DNA from: Pseudorasbora parva | Taxonomy: Eukaryota > Chordata > Actinopteri > Cypriniformes > Gobionidae | DNA: 64,000 nt | Reading direction: 5' to 3' | Assembly: GCF_024679245.1 (NCBI RefSeq) | Contig: NC_090191.1 | Coordinates: 2,314,778 to 2,378,777 of the forward strand | Shown here: piece by piece, positions 8,525 through 20,190 of the stretch | Layout: each line of letters starts with the position of its first letter | Position numbering within the stretch: position 1 is the first letter of the stretch | Program-made: the position numbers and the translations under genes | Notes under the pieces: generated by a model | Database searches by the model: none | What the model was told of the DNA's origin: nothing | Seen by the model: only the letters and a program-made list of their open reading frames with translations

Positions 8525-11500
8525 GAGCTACTCACAAATTGCACTTTAACCAGGGCAGTTTGAAGCGCGCTGTACGCAATCGCCAGCCATTATTAAATAA
8601 TAATTTTTGGCTTTTAGCACAGGTAGTGAGTGATAGTTTGGTTTCGATTTGAGTCGTTGGCAGACCGTTGCGTTGATTAATCTTTGGGATAATTATAAGG
8701 GCGGACTGTATATTTAAAGCCGAGCAAGTTAGCCGGCCATTAGGAGAAGCGCGTCGGTCAGAGAAGGAGCTCGAATCGCAAGTAAGTCTATCCGAAATAC
8801 TCTGTATTTGCTGTATTGCTTGGTGTATTAATTACTAGAAGGAAGATACATTTCGTTTCTGCACTTATTCTTTTTATTCATAACTTTGTTCCGGGAGCTA
8901 CTCACAAATTGCACTTTAACCAGGGCAGTTTGAAGCGCGCTGTACGCAATCGCCAGCCGTTATTAAATAATAATTGTTGGCTTTTAGCACAGGTAGTGAG
9001 TGATAGTTTGGTTTCGATTTGAGTCGTTGGCAGACCGTTGCGTTGATTAATCTTTGGGATAATTATAAAAGTCCACACCTGCTATCACTCAAGTAGTGAT
9101 CAGTGTGTATTTAATAAGCGTGTCAGCGCTGTCGCGGGAGCGTTCAGCCCTCGCGTTCAGCCCTCGCGTTCAGCCCTCGCGTTCAGCCGCCTCGTGTGAA
9201 GACCGACAAGTGTAAAGACATCTTTTTCGACTCGACCTACGATCGACTCCACCCTAGAACGAACACCGAGAACGCACTTAAGTATTTATTTATTTCTCTA
9301 TCCTCTTTGTCCTTCTCTCTTTTCTCACAATGTGCTTTCAATACATACCCACTATTTCTACCCCTCGCTCCACTATCAGACGTAGACAGCAGCGCAACAC
9401 TGCTAATCTGCGTCTTATTCCTTCCTCTACTAATATCCCTCCCTCCTTTTCTCTGGGTCTATGGAATTGTCAGTCAGCTGTAAACAAAGCTGACTTCATT
9501 CCAGCCTTCGCCACTCATTCCAATCTGAATATCTTGGCCTTGACTGAGACCTGGATCCGTCCAGAAGACTCAGCAACTCCTGCTGCTCTCTCTAACAATT
9601 TCTCCTTCTCACACACCCCTCGCCACACTGGCAGAGGTGGAGGCACAGGTTTCCTTATCACAAACAATTGGAAATACTCAACCCACACCTCTCTCTGTAA
9701 TAACAACTCATTTGAATACCATGCTATTACAGTTACAGCTCCTGCTAAAATCCATCTTGTAGTCATTTACCGCCCTCCAGGTCAATTGGGCACCTTTGTT
9801 GAGGAACTAGATGTGCTGCTATCCTCATTCCCTGTGGATTCCCACTTGTAATCCTTGGTGATTTCAACATCCACCTGGACAAACCGTATGCTACAGATTT
9901 TCACTCCCTCCTATCCTCATTCGATCTCAAACCTCTTACTACCTCACACACACACAAATCTGGCAACCAACTTGACCTCATCTACATACGCAACTGCACT
10001 ACAGAAAACACTTTGGTCAAACCCTTACACTTCTCTGATCATTACTTCATCACATTTAATCTACATCTTACTACTCATATGCTTCCACCTCCTCTACCAT
10101 TTAGTTTCAGACGAAACCTGCGTTCTCTTTCTCCCTCTCACCTCTCCTCCGTTGTGTCATCCTCTCTTCCGTCACCCACACAATTCTCCTCTATGGATGT
10201 CAACACTGCAACAGACACTTTATGTTCCACTTTAACCGCTTGTCTAGATACTATCTGCCCTCTGTCCTCTAGGCCTGCTCGCGCTACTCCCTCTAACCCT
10301 TGGTTATCTGATGTTCTTCGTGAACACCGCACCAAACTTTGGGCAGCAGAGAGAAAATGGCGCAAATCAAACGAAACATCTGACCTGAGTAAGTACCAAT
10401 CTCTGCTCATTTCCTTCTCACAGGACGTCCATACAGCTAAATCCTCATATTTTCACAACAAAATCAACAGCACCTCAGACTCACGCACACTTTTCAGAAC
10501 TTTCACCTCTCTCCTCTGTCCCCCTCCACCACCTCCCACCACCTCTCTTTCTGCAGACAATCTTGCCCATTTTTTCACAAACAAAACCACACTCATCAGC
10601 AGTCAGTTCACACCTCCACACACACACACTTTTGAATCAGCCACATCCACAGCCAAACATCTTCTCTCCTCCTTCTCTACACTCACTGAGGACGAAGTAT
10701 CTAAGCTTCTCCTCTCCAGCCATCCCACTACCTGCCCTCTAGATCCCATCCCCTCACATCTCCTACAAGCCATCTCCCCTACACTCTTACCAGCACTCAC
10801 ACACATCATCAACACATCTATCTCCACCAGCATCTTCCCCACCACATTCAAGCAGGCTCGGGTAACCCCACTGCTTAAAAAACCCACATTAGACACATCA
10901 CTTGTAGAGAACTACAGACCTGTTTCTCTCCTACCATTCATTGCGAAAACACTTGAAAGAGTTGTTTTCAACCAGGTCTCATCTTTCCTCTCACAGACTA
11001 ATCAACTGGACGTAAACCAGTCAGGCTTCAAAAAGGGCCACTCTGAGACGGCATTATTGTCGGTTACTGAAGCCCTGCGGCTGGCTAAAGCTGCATCCAA
11101 ATAATCAGTCCTCATCCTCCTTGATCTGTCTGCTGCCTTTGACACTGTGAATCATCAGATTCTTCTGTCCACCCTCTCATCACTGGGCATCTCAGGGACT
11201 CCACTCCACTGGTTTGAGTCCTATCTCACAGGTAGGTCTTTTAAGGTTGCCTGGAGAGGAGAGGTATCCAAAACACATCAACTGACCACGGGGTTCCTCA
11301 GGGCTCAGTGCTTGGACCTCTCCTCTTCTCCATTTACACCACTTCATTGGGAGCCATCATTCAGGCACATGGTCTCTCTTATCATTGCTATGCTGATGAC
11401 ACACAGCTCTACCTCTCATTTCAACCAGATGATCCCACAGTAGCTGCACGAATCTCAAGCTGTCTGGCGGACATCTCTGCGTGGATGAAAAAACATCACC

Positions 11501-12428
11501 TGCAGCTCAATCTAGCAAAGACTGAGCTGCTTGTTTTCCCTGCTAACCCCACCATACAACATGATTTTACCATCCAGCTAGGTTCATCTTTGATTACTCC
11601 TTCAGGGTCGGTCAGAAATCTTGGAGTAATCTTTGATGACCAGCTGTCCTTCAAAGACCACATCTCGAAGACGGCTCGGTCATGCAGGTTTGCATTGCAC
11701 AACATCAGGAAAATCAGACTGGTCCTTACGGAGCATGCAACACAGCTTCTTGTCCAAGCCCTGGTCATTTCTAGACTTAACTATTGCAATGCGCTTCTGG
11801 CTGGACTTCCATCTTGTGCAATCAAACCGCTGCAAATGATCCAGAATGCTGCTGCACGTCTTGTATTCAATGAGCCCAAAAGGGCTCATGTCACACCTCT
11901 ATTCATCTCTCTACATTGGCTGCCACTTGCTGCCCGGATCAAATTCAAAGCCCTGACTCTTGCTTATGGATCTTCCACAAGCGCAGTACCCGCATACTTC
12001 GACTCACTCCTACGAGTCTACACCCCCACCAGAAGCCTTCGCTCAGCTAATGAGCGAAGGCTTGTGGTACCATCACAGAGAGGCATGAAATCCCTCTCTA
12101 GAACTTTTTCTTTCATTGTTCTTGGTTGGTGGAGCGATCTTCAGTCCTCCATACGCACAACAGAATCACTCGCTTCATTCAAAAGACAGGTAAAAACTCA
12201 TCTCTTCCATGAGCACTTAATCTTACATAAAAAAAAACTCTTTCCCCCTCTATTTCTCCTTTCTTCTTTCCTTTTCTGGTCTTTGCTACTCTGAGCAGTG
12301 TACAAATCTTGGTATTTAGGGCACTTTGTGTGTTTCGTTGCCTCTTCTTGACGGATCGCTTCCTGTTTTCCTGAGTTGTAAGTCGCTTTGGATAAAAGCG
12401 TCTGCTAAATGCATAAATGTAAATGTAA
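8525..12428 (+). mobile_element. Near full-length L2/CR1-group LINE
   Basis: A non-LTR retrotransposon inserted in the Tc1 transposase frame; AAGG on both sides is a possible short duplication. The 5' end has two copies of a segment starting GGGAGCTACTCACAAATTGC (about 8525-8690 and 8896-9067, offset 371 bp), followed by four 13-bp GCGTTCAGCCCTC repeats (9141-9187). A single broken ORF encodes endonuclease and RT. The 3' end has GCTTTGGATAAAAGCGTCTG and a short TAAATGTAAATGTAA tail typical of fish L2 elements. Inactivated by at least two frameshifts and one stop. Confidence 0.85.
9330..12294 (+). pseudogene. L2 LINE ORF2: endonuclease + reverse transcriptase (broken)
   Basis: The apurinic-type endonuclease lies at the N-terminus: LTETWI, RGGGTGF, VVIYRPPG, LGDFNIHLD and HFSDHYF. 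The central and C-terminal parts are [36 protein letters not shown] and the YADD box in [12 protein letters not shown]. After these comes the conserved tail ([23 protein letters not shown]). Lesions seen are a one-base frame change near 9845 just before GDFN, a TAA at 11102-11104 replacing a sense codon, and a one-base loss near 11292 before the QGS motif. The protein normally performs target-primed reverse transcription; this copy cannot encode it intact. Confidence 0.85.
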
Positions 12429-13187
12429 GGTGCCACAGTCTGGAGGAAGACTGGGGAGAAGGAAATGCCAAAATGCCTGAAGTCCAGTGTCAAGTACCCA
12501 CAGTCAGTGATGGTCTGGGGTGCCATGTAAGCTGCTGGTGTTGGTCCACTGTGTTTTATCAAGGGCAGGGTCAATGCAGCTCGCTATCAGGAGATTTTGG
12601 AGTACTTCATGCTTCCATCTGCTGAAAAGCTTTATGGAGATGATTTGATTTTTCAGCACGACCTGGCACCTGATCACAGTGCCAAAACCACTGGTAAATG
12701 GTTTACTGACCATGGTATTGCTGTGCTCAATTGGCCTGCCAACTCACCTGACCTGAACCCCATAGAGAATCTGTGGGATATTGTGAAGAGAAAGTTGAGA
12801 GACGCAAGACCCAGCACTCTGGATGAGCTTAAGGCCGCTATCGAAGCATCCTGGGCTTCCATAACACCTCAGCAGTGCCACAGGCTAATCGCCTCCATGC
12901 CACGCCGCATTGAAGCAGTCATTTCTGCCAAAGGATTCCCCACCAAGTATTGATTGCATAACTGAACATAATTATTGGAAGGTTGACTTTTTTTGTATTT
13001 AAAACACTTTTCTTTTATTGGTCGGCTGAAATATGCTAATTCTGAGATAGGAATTTGGGGTTTTCATGAGCTGTATGCCAAAATCATCAGTATTAAAACA
13101 ATAAAAGACCTGAAATTTTTCAGTTGGTGTGCAATGAATCTAAAATATATGAAAGTTTAATTTTTATCATTACATTATACATTACAT

Positions 13188-15500
13188 TGAGTCTGGATTT
13201 GAATGTGGCTACTGTTGGAGCACATCTGATCTGTTCAGGAAGCTGGTTCAGCTAAAAGCAGACTCTCCTTGCTTTGAGTGAACTCTTGGTATTTCTAAGT
13301 GACTTGATCCTGCTGATCTGAGTGATCTGTTGGGTTTGTATTCAATCAACATATCTGCAATGTATTGAGGTCCTAGGTCATTTAGAGATTTTTAAACAAG
13401 TAATATTACTTTAAAATCAATCCTAAATGTAACTGGAAGCCAGTGTAAAGACCTGAGGACTGGTGTGATATGGTCATATTTTTTGGTTCTGCTATACAGC
13501 TGTCTAATGGTCTTTTTGGGAAGGCTGGTGGACTCAAATCACACCAAGATTCCTGACTTTTTTTAGTTATTAGACCTTTAGGCTCAAGATATGCATTCAC
13601 CTTGAGAATTTCATCTTTGGCTGCATTTACACTGCAGGTCTTGATGCACAATTCCGATTTGGTGACTATATCCGATTTTTTTGATGACCCGCTTACATCA
13701 TCTTTTCAAAAGCGACCCGTGTCCGATATTTGCATTTACACTATACACTGGCAAAACACCCCAAGACGTTCTTAACCGGTGAAAGAACCTAAAACAGCGC
13801 GATATGCAATGGACACAGACAAAATGATTGCACAATGTTTTGCTGTCTTCACTGTTCCACCCATCTTTAAAGTCGGCAAAACATTTCTCTCTTAAGGCGG
13901 AGAAAAAGAGGAGAGCCCTTGACGGGGTCGCCAGGTTTTCACAACAAAACCCGTCCAATTGCAACTTAAAACTGTGTTAAAGTAGCCCAATTCCTCCAGA
14001 AAACCGCAGGCTTGGCAACACTGGATCGCAGTTTGTGTCCACTTGAGTTGGCGTCATTCGCCTCCGTCCTTTTTTCAATGACGTACGACTTGCATTTACT
14101 GGGGAATATCCAATTTGACCGCTTACATGGGAGACGCTAATACACGCATCCGAATCATATCGGATTTATTACCACATATGAGTGAGGCCTGAATCCGATC
14201 TGAGGATATCGGAATCCATGTGTTTTTTTCCTGCTTACACGTTCACATGTCATATCCGATCTGTGCCACATGAGAGGAAAAAATCGGAATTGGGTCACTT
14301 GAACCATGCAGTGTAAATGGGGCCTTTGTTTCCAAATGTAGTGATTTCAGTTTTGTCTTTGTTTAACTGAAGATAGTTTTGGCACATCCAGTTGTTAACT
14401 TCATCAATGCATTTGCACAGGGAGTCAATGGGGCTGTAGTCATTAGGTGATAGTGCTAAGTAGAGCTGGGTGTCATCAGCATAGCTGTGGTAAGCAATAT
14501 TGTTATTTTTCATTATTTGGCTCAGTGGCAGCATATACAGGTTAAACAGGAGTGGTGCAGACATGGTAACTTTCTGATGTTGTGGTCTGATCTGTCTGAC
14601 CCCAGAGCAACTCGAGGATGTGCTGAATGCCTTTCTGATATTATCGGAAAAGAAGGAAGCAAACTCACTGCATTTGCGAAGAACGAACCCCCAGAAAAAA
14701 AGATATAAAGAAAATTAAGTAAATTAAATGCACAATTATAGAAATGAAATTGCCCCATCTGCATTTGTAATCACATTCTTTTACGGTTTCACTTATTGTT
14801 TTTAATTAAATTTTTGACCTGACCTGACTTCAAAAAGAGTCAATAGTTTCTGTTGCAACATCGAGTTCCTCTAGGCTATCTGGGATGCTGAGGAGATGAA
14901 ATTGATCAGGAAGATTATTTATAAAGCAATCTTTAGATGTAGGAATGATATCTACCCTATTTGTAACAAGGAGTCAGCTTTGCAGCCTTGGCTAAATTAA
15001 GTATACACAAGACTATATAATGATCTGAGAAGTCATCACTCTGCTGCATAATTTCAACTCTAGTATTAAGTCTAATGTATGATTATGACGCTGAGTGGGT
15101 CCTGACACGTGTTGTCTCTATCCAATAGAGTTTAGTGTCTCTAAATGCCAATCACAATATGTCTCTTTTAATGTCTACATGGATATTAAAATCACCTACA
15201 ATTTGGTCGTTATCTTAAGCCAGTACAAACAAAACAGACTTACAGTTTCTATGTGATATCTAGGTGAAAGAATAACTATGTGTTGCGATTTATCTTACTT
15301 CTATGACATGAGACAGCTAGCAGACCGTTAGGGAAGCCAGTCCGTCTGCTTACTGACCTAGGCCTCAGTTAATCAAGGTTCAACTCTAGGACTATGTGCC
15401 ATATTACTAGAGAGAAGAGCAGCTCCGCCCTAGGATGGATCAATACCATCTCTTTTTCATAGGTCAGGTATGCCCCATTTTTTCCCCATGTCTATGAACC
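13188..15500 (-). mobile_element. Antisense LINE remnant (L2-like), copy 1
   Basis: Read on the minus strand from high to low coordinate: the endonuclease motif GDFNIHVD near 15180-15200, then spacer, then RT with SAPLLFNLYMLPLSQIMK and the YADD box in [14 protein letters not shown] (14566-14325), and after an inserted element the tail DEILKVNAYLEPKGL and TPVLRSLHWLPV (13618-13190). Many frameshifts and stops are present. It is the same family as 21440-25440. The left end abuts the truncated Tc1 terminus. Confidence 0.75.
13619..14324. mobile_element. Non-autonomous TIR element inside the LINE
   Basis: 706 bp with terminal inverted repeats GGCTGCATTTACACTGCA and TGCAGTGTAAATGGGGCC. It has internal (T)CCGAT-type short repeats and TTT on both sides. 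Removing it restores a continuous LINE reading (FGNK|DEILKV), which proves the insertion boundaries. The 3-bp target site and TIR style resemble PIF/Harbinger. No transposase. Confidence 0.75.
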
Positions 15501-16564
15501 CCATGTTATTCTGTGGACTAGGGGTGTCCCTGACTAAGGATTTGCAGATTCGAATCAGAATTGTCTAATCTTTCTATGGTCGACCGATAGTCGAATCATC
15601 TGTGTGTGTGTGAATGGGTTGGGAGGGGCACGACAGTAGTCAGCAGGAGGATAAAACTATTTTTATTTTCCTTTACACACTGCAACAACTTTAAATAAAG
15701 CGACCAAAACTGCCTGCCAACTGACAGACGAACTGACAATGGCTTTCTTATTTAGGTTTAACTAAAAGGTAATGTGGTGGATAAACATTCGTTAACTGTT
15801 TTCTCATAACATTTTAAAGCCACGATCGATATACAGAACATCACACAAATATATAAAAGAACATTTTGACAAATAAACCTAAAAAATACCTGCCTAGAGA
15901 GGAAAAGAACACTTTGAGTGCATTTACATGCACGTTCTTAAGCCGATTTTGCCTAAAGGGGGTCGCACACTGGACGCAAAGCTATGCGCCGCGTTTCAGG
16001 TATCTCACACCACCAGCAGACACGCACAATATACACGCAAGCTCAATTTTTTATCGACTTCTGACAGAAGAACAGGACGATGAGTGTATCTTGTAGCAGG
16101 GTGAAATCAGGAGGTACATTGACGATTTGAGGGAAATATAATATAAATCTAATATAAAACCTTGAAATGGAGCTCTGTGGCACGGCAGGATTTTAAACAA
16201 CTTCCTGAGTTGCTGCGGACAGGCACCGAATGCCACCAGCGGTGTGTGTACACTCATTAAATGTGTTCGAATTTTAAAGGTGCGAATCTCACAGCTCTTA
16301 AAGGGGTCGCACACCAGACAAAAAGCTACGCACGCCGCACCGCACCACACCACGTCGTTAAAATATTGAGCACTCCCATATTGACAAAATGGTATGAACC
16401 TCATTTCATAACAACTGCGAATATTCAACTGTGAGATCGGTGGTTGAATCCGGCTCCGCATATCGATGCATCGGATCTTTGACTATTTGGGGTCACCCCC
16501 ACTGTGGAAAACTGTCCTCACAAAAACAACTTGGCAAACTGTCCTCACTCAATGGCTGGTTGTC
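15501..16564. other. Intronic DNA with fragmentary TIR-like ends
   Basis: No gene. CTAGGGGTGTCCCTGACTAA near 15519 resembles a hAT end. AAAGGGGGTCGCACACTGGAC (start about 15955) and AAAGGGGTCGCACACCAGAC (about 16300) are direct, not inverted, copies of a TIR-like sequence, so they look like two left ends of truncated elements. Confidence 0.4.
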
Positions 16565-16567
16565 TTA

Positions 16568-17152
16568 AGCCCCTTTGACACTGCACGTCAGATCCGCAAT
16601 ATTCCCGGTACATTGCCGGGTCGCCTTCTGTGTGAAAGCAACCACGTCCCGGAATTGATTACCGAATTGAACCCGGGTCGGGGATCTAGTAACATTGCGG
16701 GGTTCGATCCGGGACGATCGCTGTGTGAACAAAAGCCAAAACTAATGCCGCAACGTGTACGTTGTTATCGTGCGACTCCTAGAGCTTGTTTTTTCAATAA
16801 CACAACCCTGCAGTGCCAGAAGACCTCGTCGGTGTTTTTAACGCAGAGAGTGTTCGTATACAAAAGAAACTAAAATCAAACAAGCAGAAATGTGCGCAAA
16901 CTGGACACAAGAGACCACGGAGCTCCTTACTATCCGCGCTGAAGCTAAGATCGCTCGCCATTATCCGTCACATCCGGATGTCACGTGTCAACTCGTTCCG
17001 GGACCGTTCCGGGACCGTTCCGGGTTGTGTGTGAAAGCGCACATATTACGGTATTTCGCTGGCAGTGTGAATGGGCCAAATCTAGCGGCCCGGGAACAAT
17101 TGCCGGGTCGCATTATCCGTGTATTTGCCGGAATCGCATTGTGAAAGGGGCT
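16568..17152 (+). mobile_element. PIF/Harbinger-like MITE, copy 2
   Basis: 585 bp with AGCCCCTTTGACACTGC at the left and GCATTGTGAAAGGGGCT at the right, flanked by a perfect TTA duplication (16565-16567 and 17153-17155). It is the full-length inverted homologue of 4395-4969. The interior has repeated GGGACCGTTCC and no transposase gene. Confidence 0.8.
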
Positions 17153-17155
17153 TTA

Positions 17156-17622
17156 GTATTTTATCACTCCTGTGAACAGAAAGGGGCCTGAGAAAATTAC
17201 AGCAGCTGACATTGTACTTGCGGGTATCTTTGGTGATCTCCGTCTGGCAAATTTTAACATCATTAGTGCAGATGTTAAGAATAATCTTAAAGAATTTATG
17301 ATTAGCATTAGAGAAGTTTTTGCCCCGCGACATTGCCGTCTCACAGTTGTTGAGCCCTGCTGAACAAGCTCTGTTGTGGTTGGTACTGAACAGTGTACAG
17401 AGTTCACTAAGCTGGTCGCATCTGAAGCAGTGTCTAAAGCTCTTGCATTCGTACTATTCTGATTTAACATTTGGATTATTCAATAATCTTGTTTGTCACT
17501 GTAAATCTGCTTTGAAGCAATATGCATTGTATTAAGCGCTATTTAAATGTGACATGACTTAACTATCTGTTAATGCTTTATGCTCTGTCAGTAAAGAAAT
17601 GCATTTGTATTGTCATATATAT
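17156..17622 (+). mobile_element. Possible LINE 3' tail
   Basis: The end of this stretch (TTAAGCGCTATTTAAATGTGACATGACTT, about 17533-17561) resembles the AAGCGCTATANAAAT-type 3' ends of fish LINEs. The preceding 350 bp has short open frames but no motif I recognise. Low-confidence fragment. Confidence 0.35.
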
Positions 17623-17666
17623 AAGAGACCACTTCACATTGATTTCTCAATGTTGAGTGGTCTCTT
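17623..17666. repeat. 44-bp hairpin (fused mariner-type termini)
   Basis: AAGAGACCACTTCACATTGA is followed by TTTC and then TCAATGTTGAGTGGTCTCTT, a near-perfect inverted repeat with a 4-base loop. The same terminus (AAGAGACCACTTAACATTGA) occurs singly at about 48765, so this looks like two transposon ends joined head to head. Confidence 0.6.
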
Positions 17667-18254
17667 AATTTTTTTTCAGAACTTTATATATATTCTCTCA
17701 AAATTCAGAACCACATTAGGATGCCCCCCCAAAAATTAAACCAACAACCTTGACCTGACTACAGTATTCTGATACATTCACAGCAGCATACACATAATTA
17801 ATCAAAACATTATTCTGGATGTGCATGTAAACATCATGAATGTACTGAAAGTGCAGAGAAACAAAGTTAGCGTATCATCTGGTCTGTTTTTGTTTGGCAA
17901 TCAATTCTTGAAACCTCATCATTGCTTATGATTTAAATAAATGTGAACTAACTTGCTTTAATTCTCTGTCAGTATAGGAATGCATAATTTTTTATTGTGT
18001 ATGTTATTACTTACTGGGTGGACCAGAGCCTCAGAATGGGGAGTGTTTCTTGAAATGCTAAATTTTTCCCTTTCCAATGAGGAGTGTTGCAATTTGGTCC
18101 TTTTAATTTCCATAATGTAACCCGTCTTTCTGTAGCTTAGTGGGTATAGGATCTAGCACACATTTTTGCTTTTGATGCCTTACATGTTTTAATATCTTGA
18201 TGTCTGTTGTTTTGTGCCATTAAACTGGGGTTAACTTGTTTTTGTCTCTTTTAG
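17667..18254. other. Gene A intron 2, 3' end
   Basis: No gene. From about 18120 the sequence (GTAGCTTAGTGGGTATAGGA, TGTCTGTTGTTTTGTGCCATT) is shared with 38115-38252 and 57615-57721, the introns preceding the other two finger exons. It ends in the acceptor TTTGTCTCTTTTAG. Confidence 0.7.
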
Positions 18255-19207
18255 ATGTGATGGCTCTGAAAGTGGAAAGTCAAGAACTAAATGAAATGGA
18301 AGAGAAAGATCCGAATGAGCAACATATAACTGGAGAAAAATATTTTAGTTGCTCACAGACTGAAAAGATTTCCTCACAAAAAATCACTCAAAAGCCTGGA
18401 AAGAGTTTAATTGAAAAGCGACACCTTAAAGTTCATGGAGAGAAGCTTTTCACCTGCCAAGAGTGTGGAAATAGTTTCACTCGAAAAGGGCATCTTAAAA
18501 TCCACATGACTGTTCACACGGGAGAGAAGCCTTACACTTGCCAACAGTGTGGAAAGAGTTTCACTCAAAAAAGAAGTCTTAAAGTCCACATGATTATTCA
18601 CACTGGAGAGAAGGCATTCACCTGCCAACAGTGTGGAAAGAGTTTCACTCTAAAAGAACATCTTAAAGTCCACATGAGAGTTCACACTGGAGAGAAGCCT
18701 TTCATCTGCCAACAGTGTGGAAAGAGTTTCACTCAAAAAAGAAGTCTTAAAGTCCACATGAGTATTCACACTGGAGAGAAGGCATTCAGCTGTCAACAGT
18801 GTGGCAAGAGTTTCATTTTAAAAGAACATCTTAAAGGCCACTTGAGAATCCACACTGGAGAGAAACCTTACACCTGCCAACAGTGTGGAAAGAGTTTCAC
18901 TCAACAAGGGAACCTTCACGTCCACATGAGTGTTCACACTGGAGAGAAGCCTTACACCTGCCAACAGTGTGGAAAGAGTTTCACTCAAAAAGGAAACTTT
19001 GAGAAGCACAATATTATTCACACTGGAGAGAAGCCTTACACCTGCCTACAGTGTGGAAAAAGTTTCACTCGAAAAATAAGTTTTGAGCAACACATTAGAA
19101 TTCACACTGGAGAGAAGCCTTACACCTGCCCACAGTGTGGAAAGAGTTTCACTCAAAAAGGACACTTTAAAAGACACATAACAATTCACAATAAAGAGAA
19201 GCTTTAA
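18255..19207 (+). CDS. Gene A exon 3: nine C2H2 zinc fingers
   Basis: Splices in phase 1 to the FiNZ exon, giving ...[24 protein letters not shown] linker with SFSC-like remnants (KYFSCSQTEKISSQK) follows, then nine classical fingers with TGEKP linkers. Contact residues (-1,2,3,6) are RGHI, QRSV, LEHV, QRSV, LEHG, QGNV, QGNK, RISQ and QGHR. Fingers 2-3 and 4-5 are an internal two-finger duplication. The frame stops at TAA (19205-19207), which replaces the usual Pro-Tyr-Thr of the next finger; a decayed finger (GQKCGKSFT) continues downstream, so the ancestral array was longer. Expected role: sequence-specific nuclear DNA binding. It lacks KRAB or BTB; the FiNZ leader is the only accessory domain. 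Probably coding, although the very long transposon-filled intron leaves some doubt about correct splicing. Confidence 0.85.
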
Positions 19208-19379
19208 ACCGGCCAAAAGTGTGGAAAGAGCTTCACAATAGGGAAGAGCGATATCTTATCTTTTGAGACAATTCTTAAATTCAGTAAAATTCTTCCCTGT
19301 TTAATTTCTCATTAATGCAATTATCTAATTAACCAATCATATAGCAGTTGCTTCAATGCATTTAGTGGTGTGGTCCGTG

Positions 19380-20190
19380 TCAAGACAATCTCCTGAACTC
19401 TAAACTGAATGTCAGAATGGGAAAGAAAGGTGATTTAAGCAATTTTGAGCGTGGCATGGTTGTTGGTGCTAGACGGACCGGTCTGAGTATTTCACAATCT
19501 GCTCAGTTACTGGGATTTTCACGCACAACCACTTCTAGGGTTTACAAAGAATGGTGTGAAAAAGGAAGAACATCCAGTATGCAGCAGTCCTGTGGGCGAA
19601 AATGCCTTGTTGATGCTTGAGGTCAGAGGAGAATGGGCCGACTGATTCAAGCTGATAGAAGAGCAACTTTGACTGAAATAACCACTCGTTACAACCGAGG
19701 TATGCAGCAAAGCATTTGTGAAGCAACAACACACACAACCTTGAGACGGAAGGGCTACAACAGCAGAAGACCCCACCGGGTTCCACTCATCTCCACTACC
19801 AATAGGAAAAAGAGGCTACAATTTGCACAAGCTCACCAAAATTGGACAGTTGAAGACTGAAAAAAAATGTTGCCTGGTCTGATGAGTCTCGATTTCTGTT
19901 GAGACATTCAGATGGTAGAGTCAGAATTTGGCATAAACAGAATGAGAACATGGATCCATCATGCCTTGTTACCACTGTGTAGGCTGGTGGTGGTGGTGTA
20001 ATGGTGCGGGGATGTGTTCTTGGTACACTTTAGGCCCCTTAATGCCAATTGGGCATCGTTTAAATGCCATTGCTACCTGAGCACTGTTTCTGACCATGTC
20101 CATACCTTAATGAGCACCATGTACCCATCCTCTGATGGCTACTTTCAGCAGGATAACACACCATGTCACAAATTGGTTCTGATAAAAAGC
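19380..20190 (+). mobile_element. Tc1-like element, truncated both ends
   Basis: A transposase reading starts MGKKGDLSNFERGMVVGARR with the paired-type helix-turn-helix (SISQSAQLLGFSRTT), then RRPHRVPLISTTNRKKRLQF. First catalytic region: WSDESRF near 19890. Second: YFQQDNTPCH near 20150. The third acidic region is missing because homology ends at about 20190. Stops include TGA at 19618-19620 (a CGA-to-TGA type change) and one near 19858. No inverted terminal repeats are visible. It lies directly downstream of gene A. Confidence 0.85.

Larger units (their letters stand above)
7779..13180 (+). mobile_element. Tc1/mariner element with ~200-bp inverted repeats, split by a LINE
   Basis: The left arm starts after a TA (7777-7778) with CAGGTCCTTCT. 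About 200 bp of it (through ATCATGAAAAGG near 8001) is mirrored at 13010-13178. The 5' half of the transposase (about 8110-8525) shows the helix-turn-helix segment IGCSQSAVSRHLSGKSVGRK and the first catalytic Asp in FSDESKF, with frameshifts. The 3' half (12429-12953) continues with FQHDLAPDHSAKT (second Asp) and SPDLNPIENLWDIVKR (third acidic position), ending KGFPTKY. The L2 LINE at 8525-12428 separates the halves exactly inside the reading frame. The outermost right terminus is missing. No longer functional. Confidence 0.85.

Noticed and set aside
9195..9483. Open frame upstream of the LINE endonuclease as a separate ORF1
   Set aside because: Overlaps the real endonuclease frame and shows no conserved motif; likely 5' UTR read-through.
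18128..18160. tRNA-like A box (TAGCTTAGTGG) before exon 3 of genes A, B and C
   Set aside because: No B box or cloverleaf follows. It is conserved because the intron was duplicated; a tRNA gene or SINE cannot be supported.
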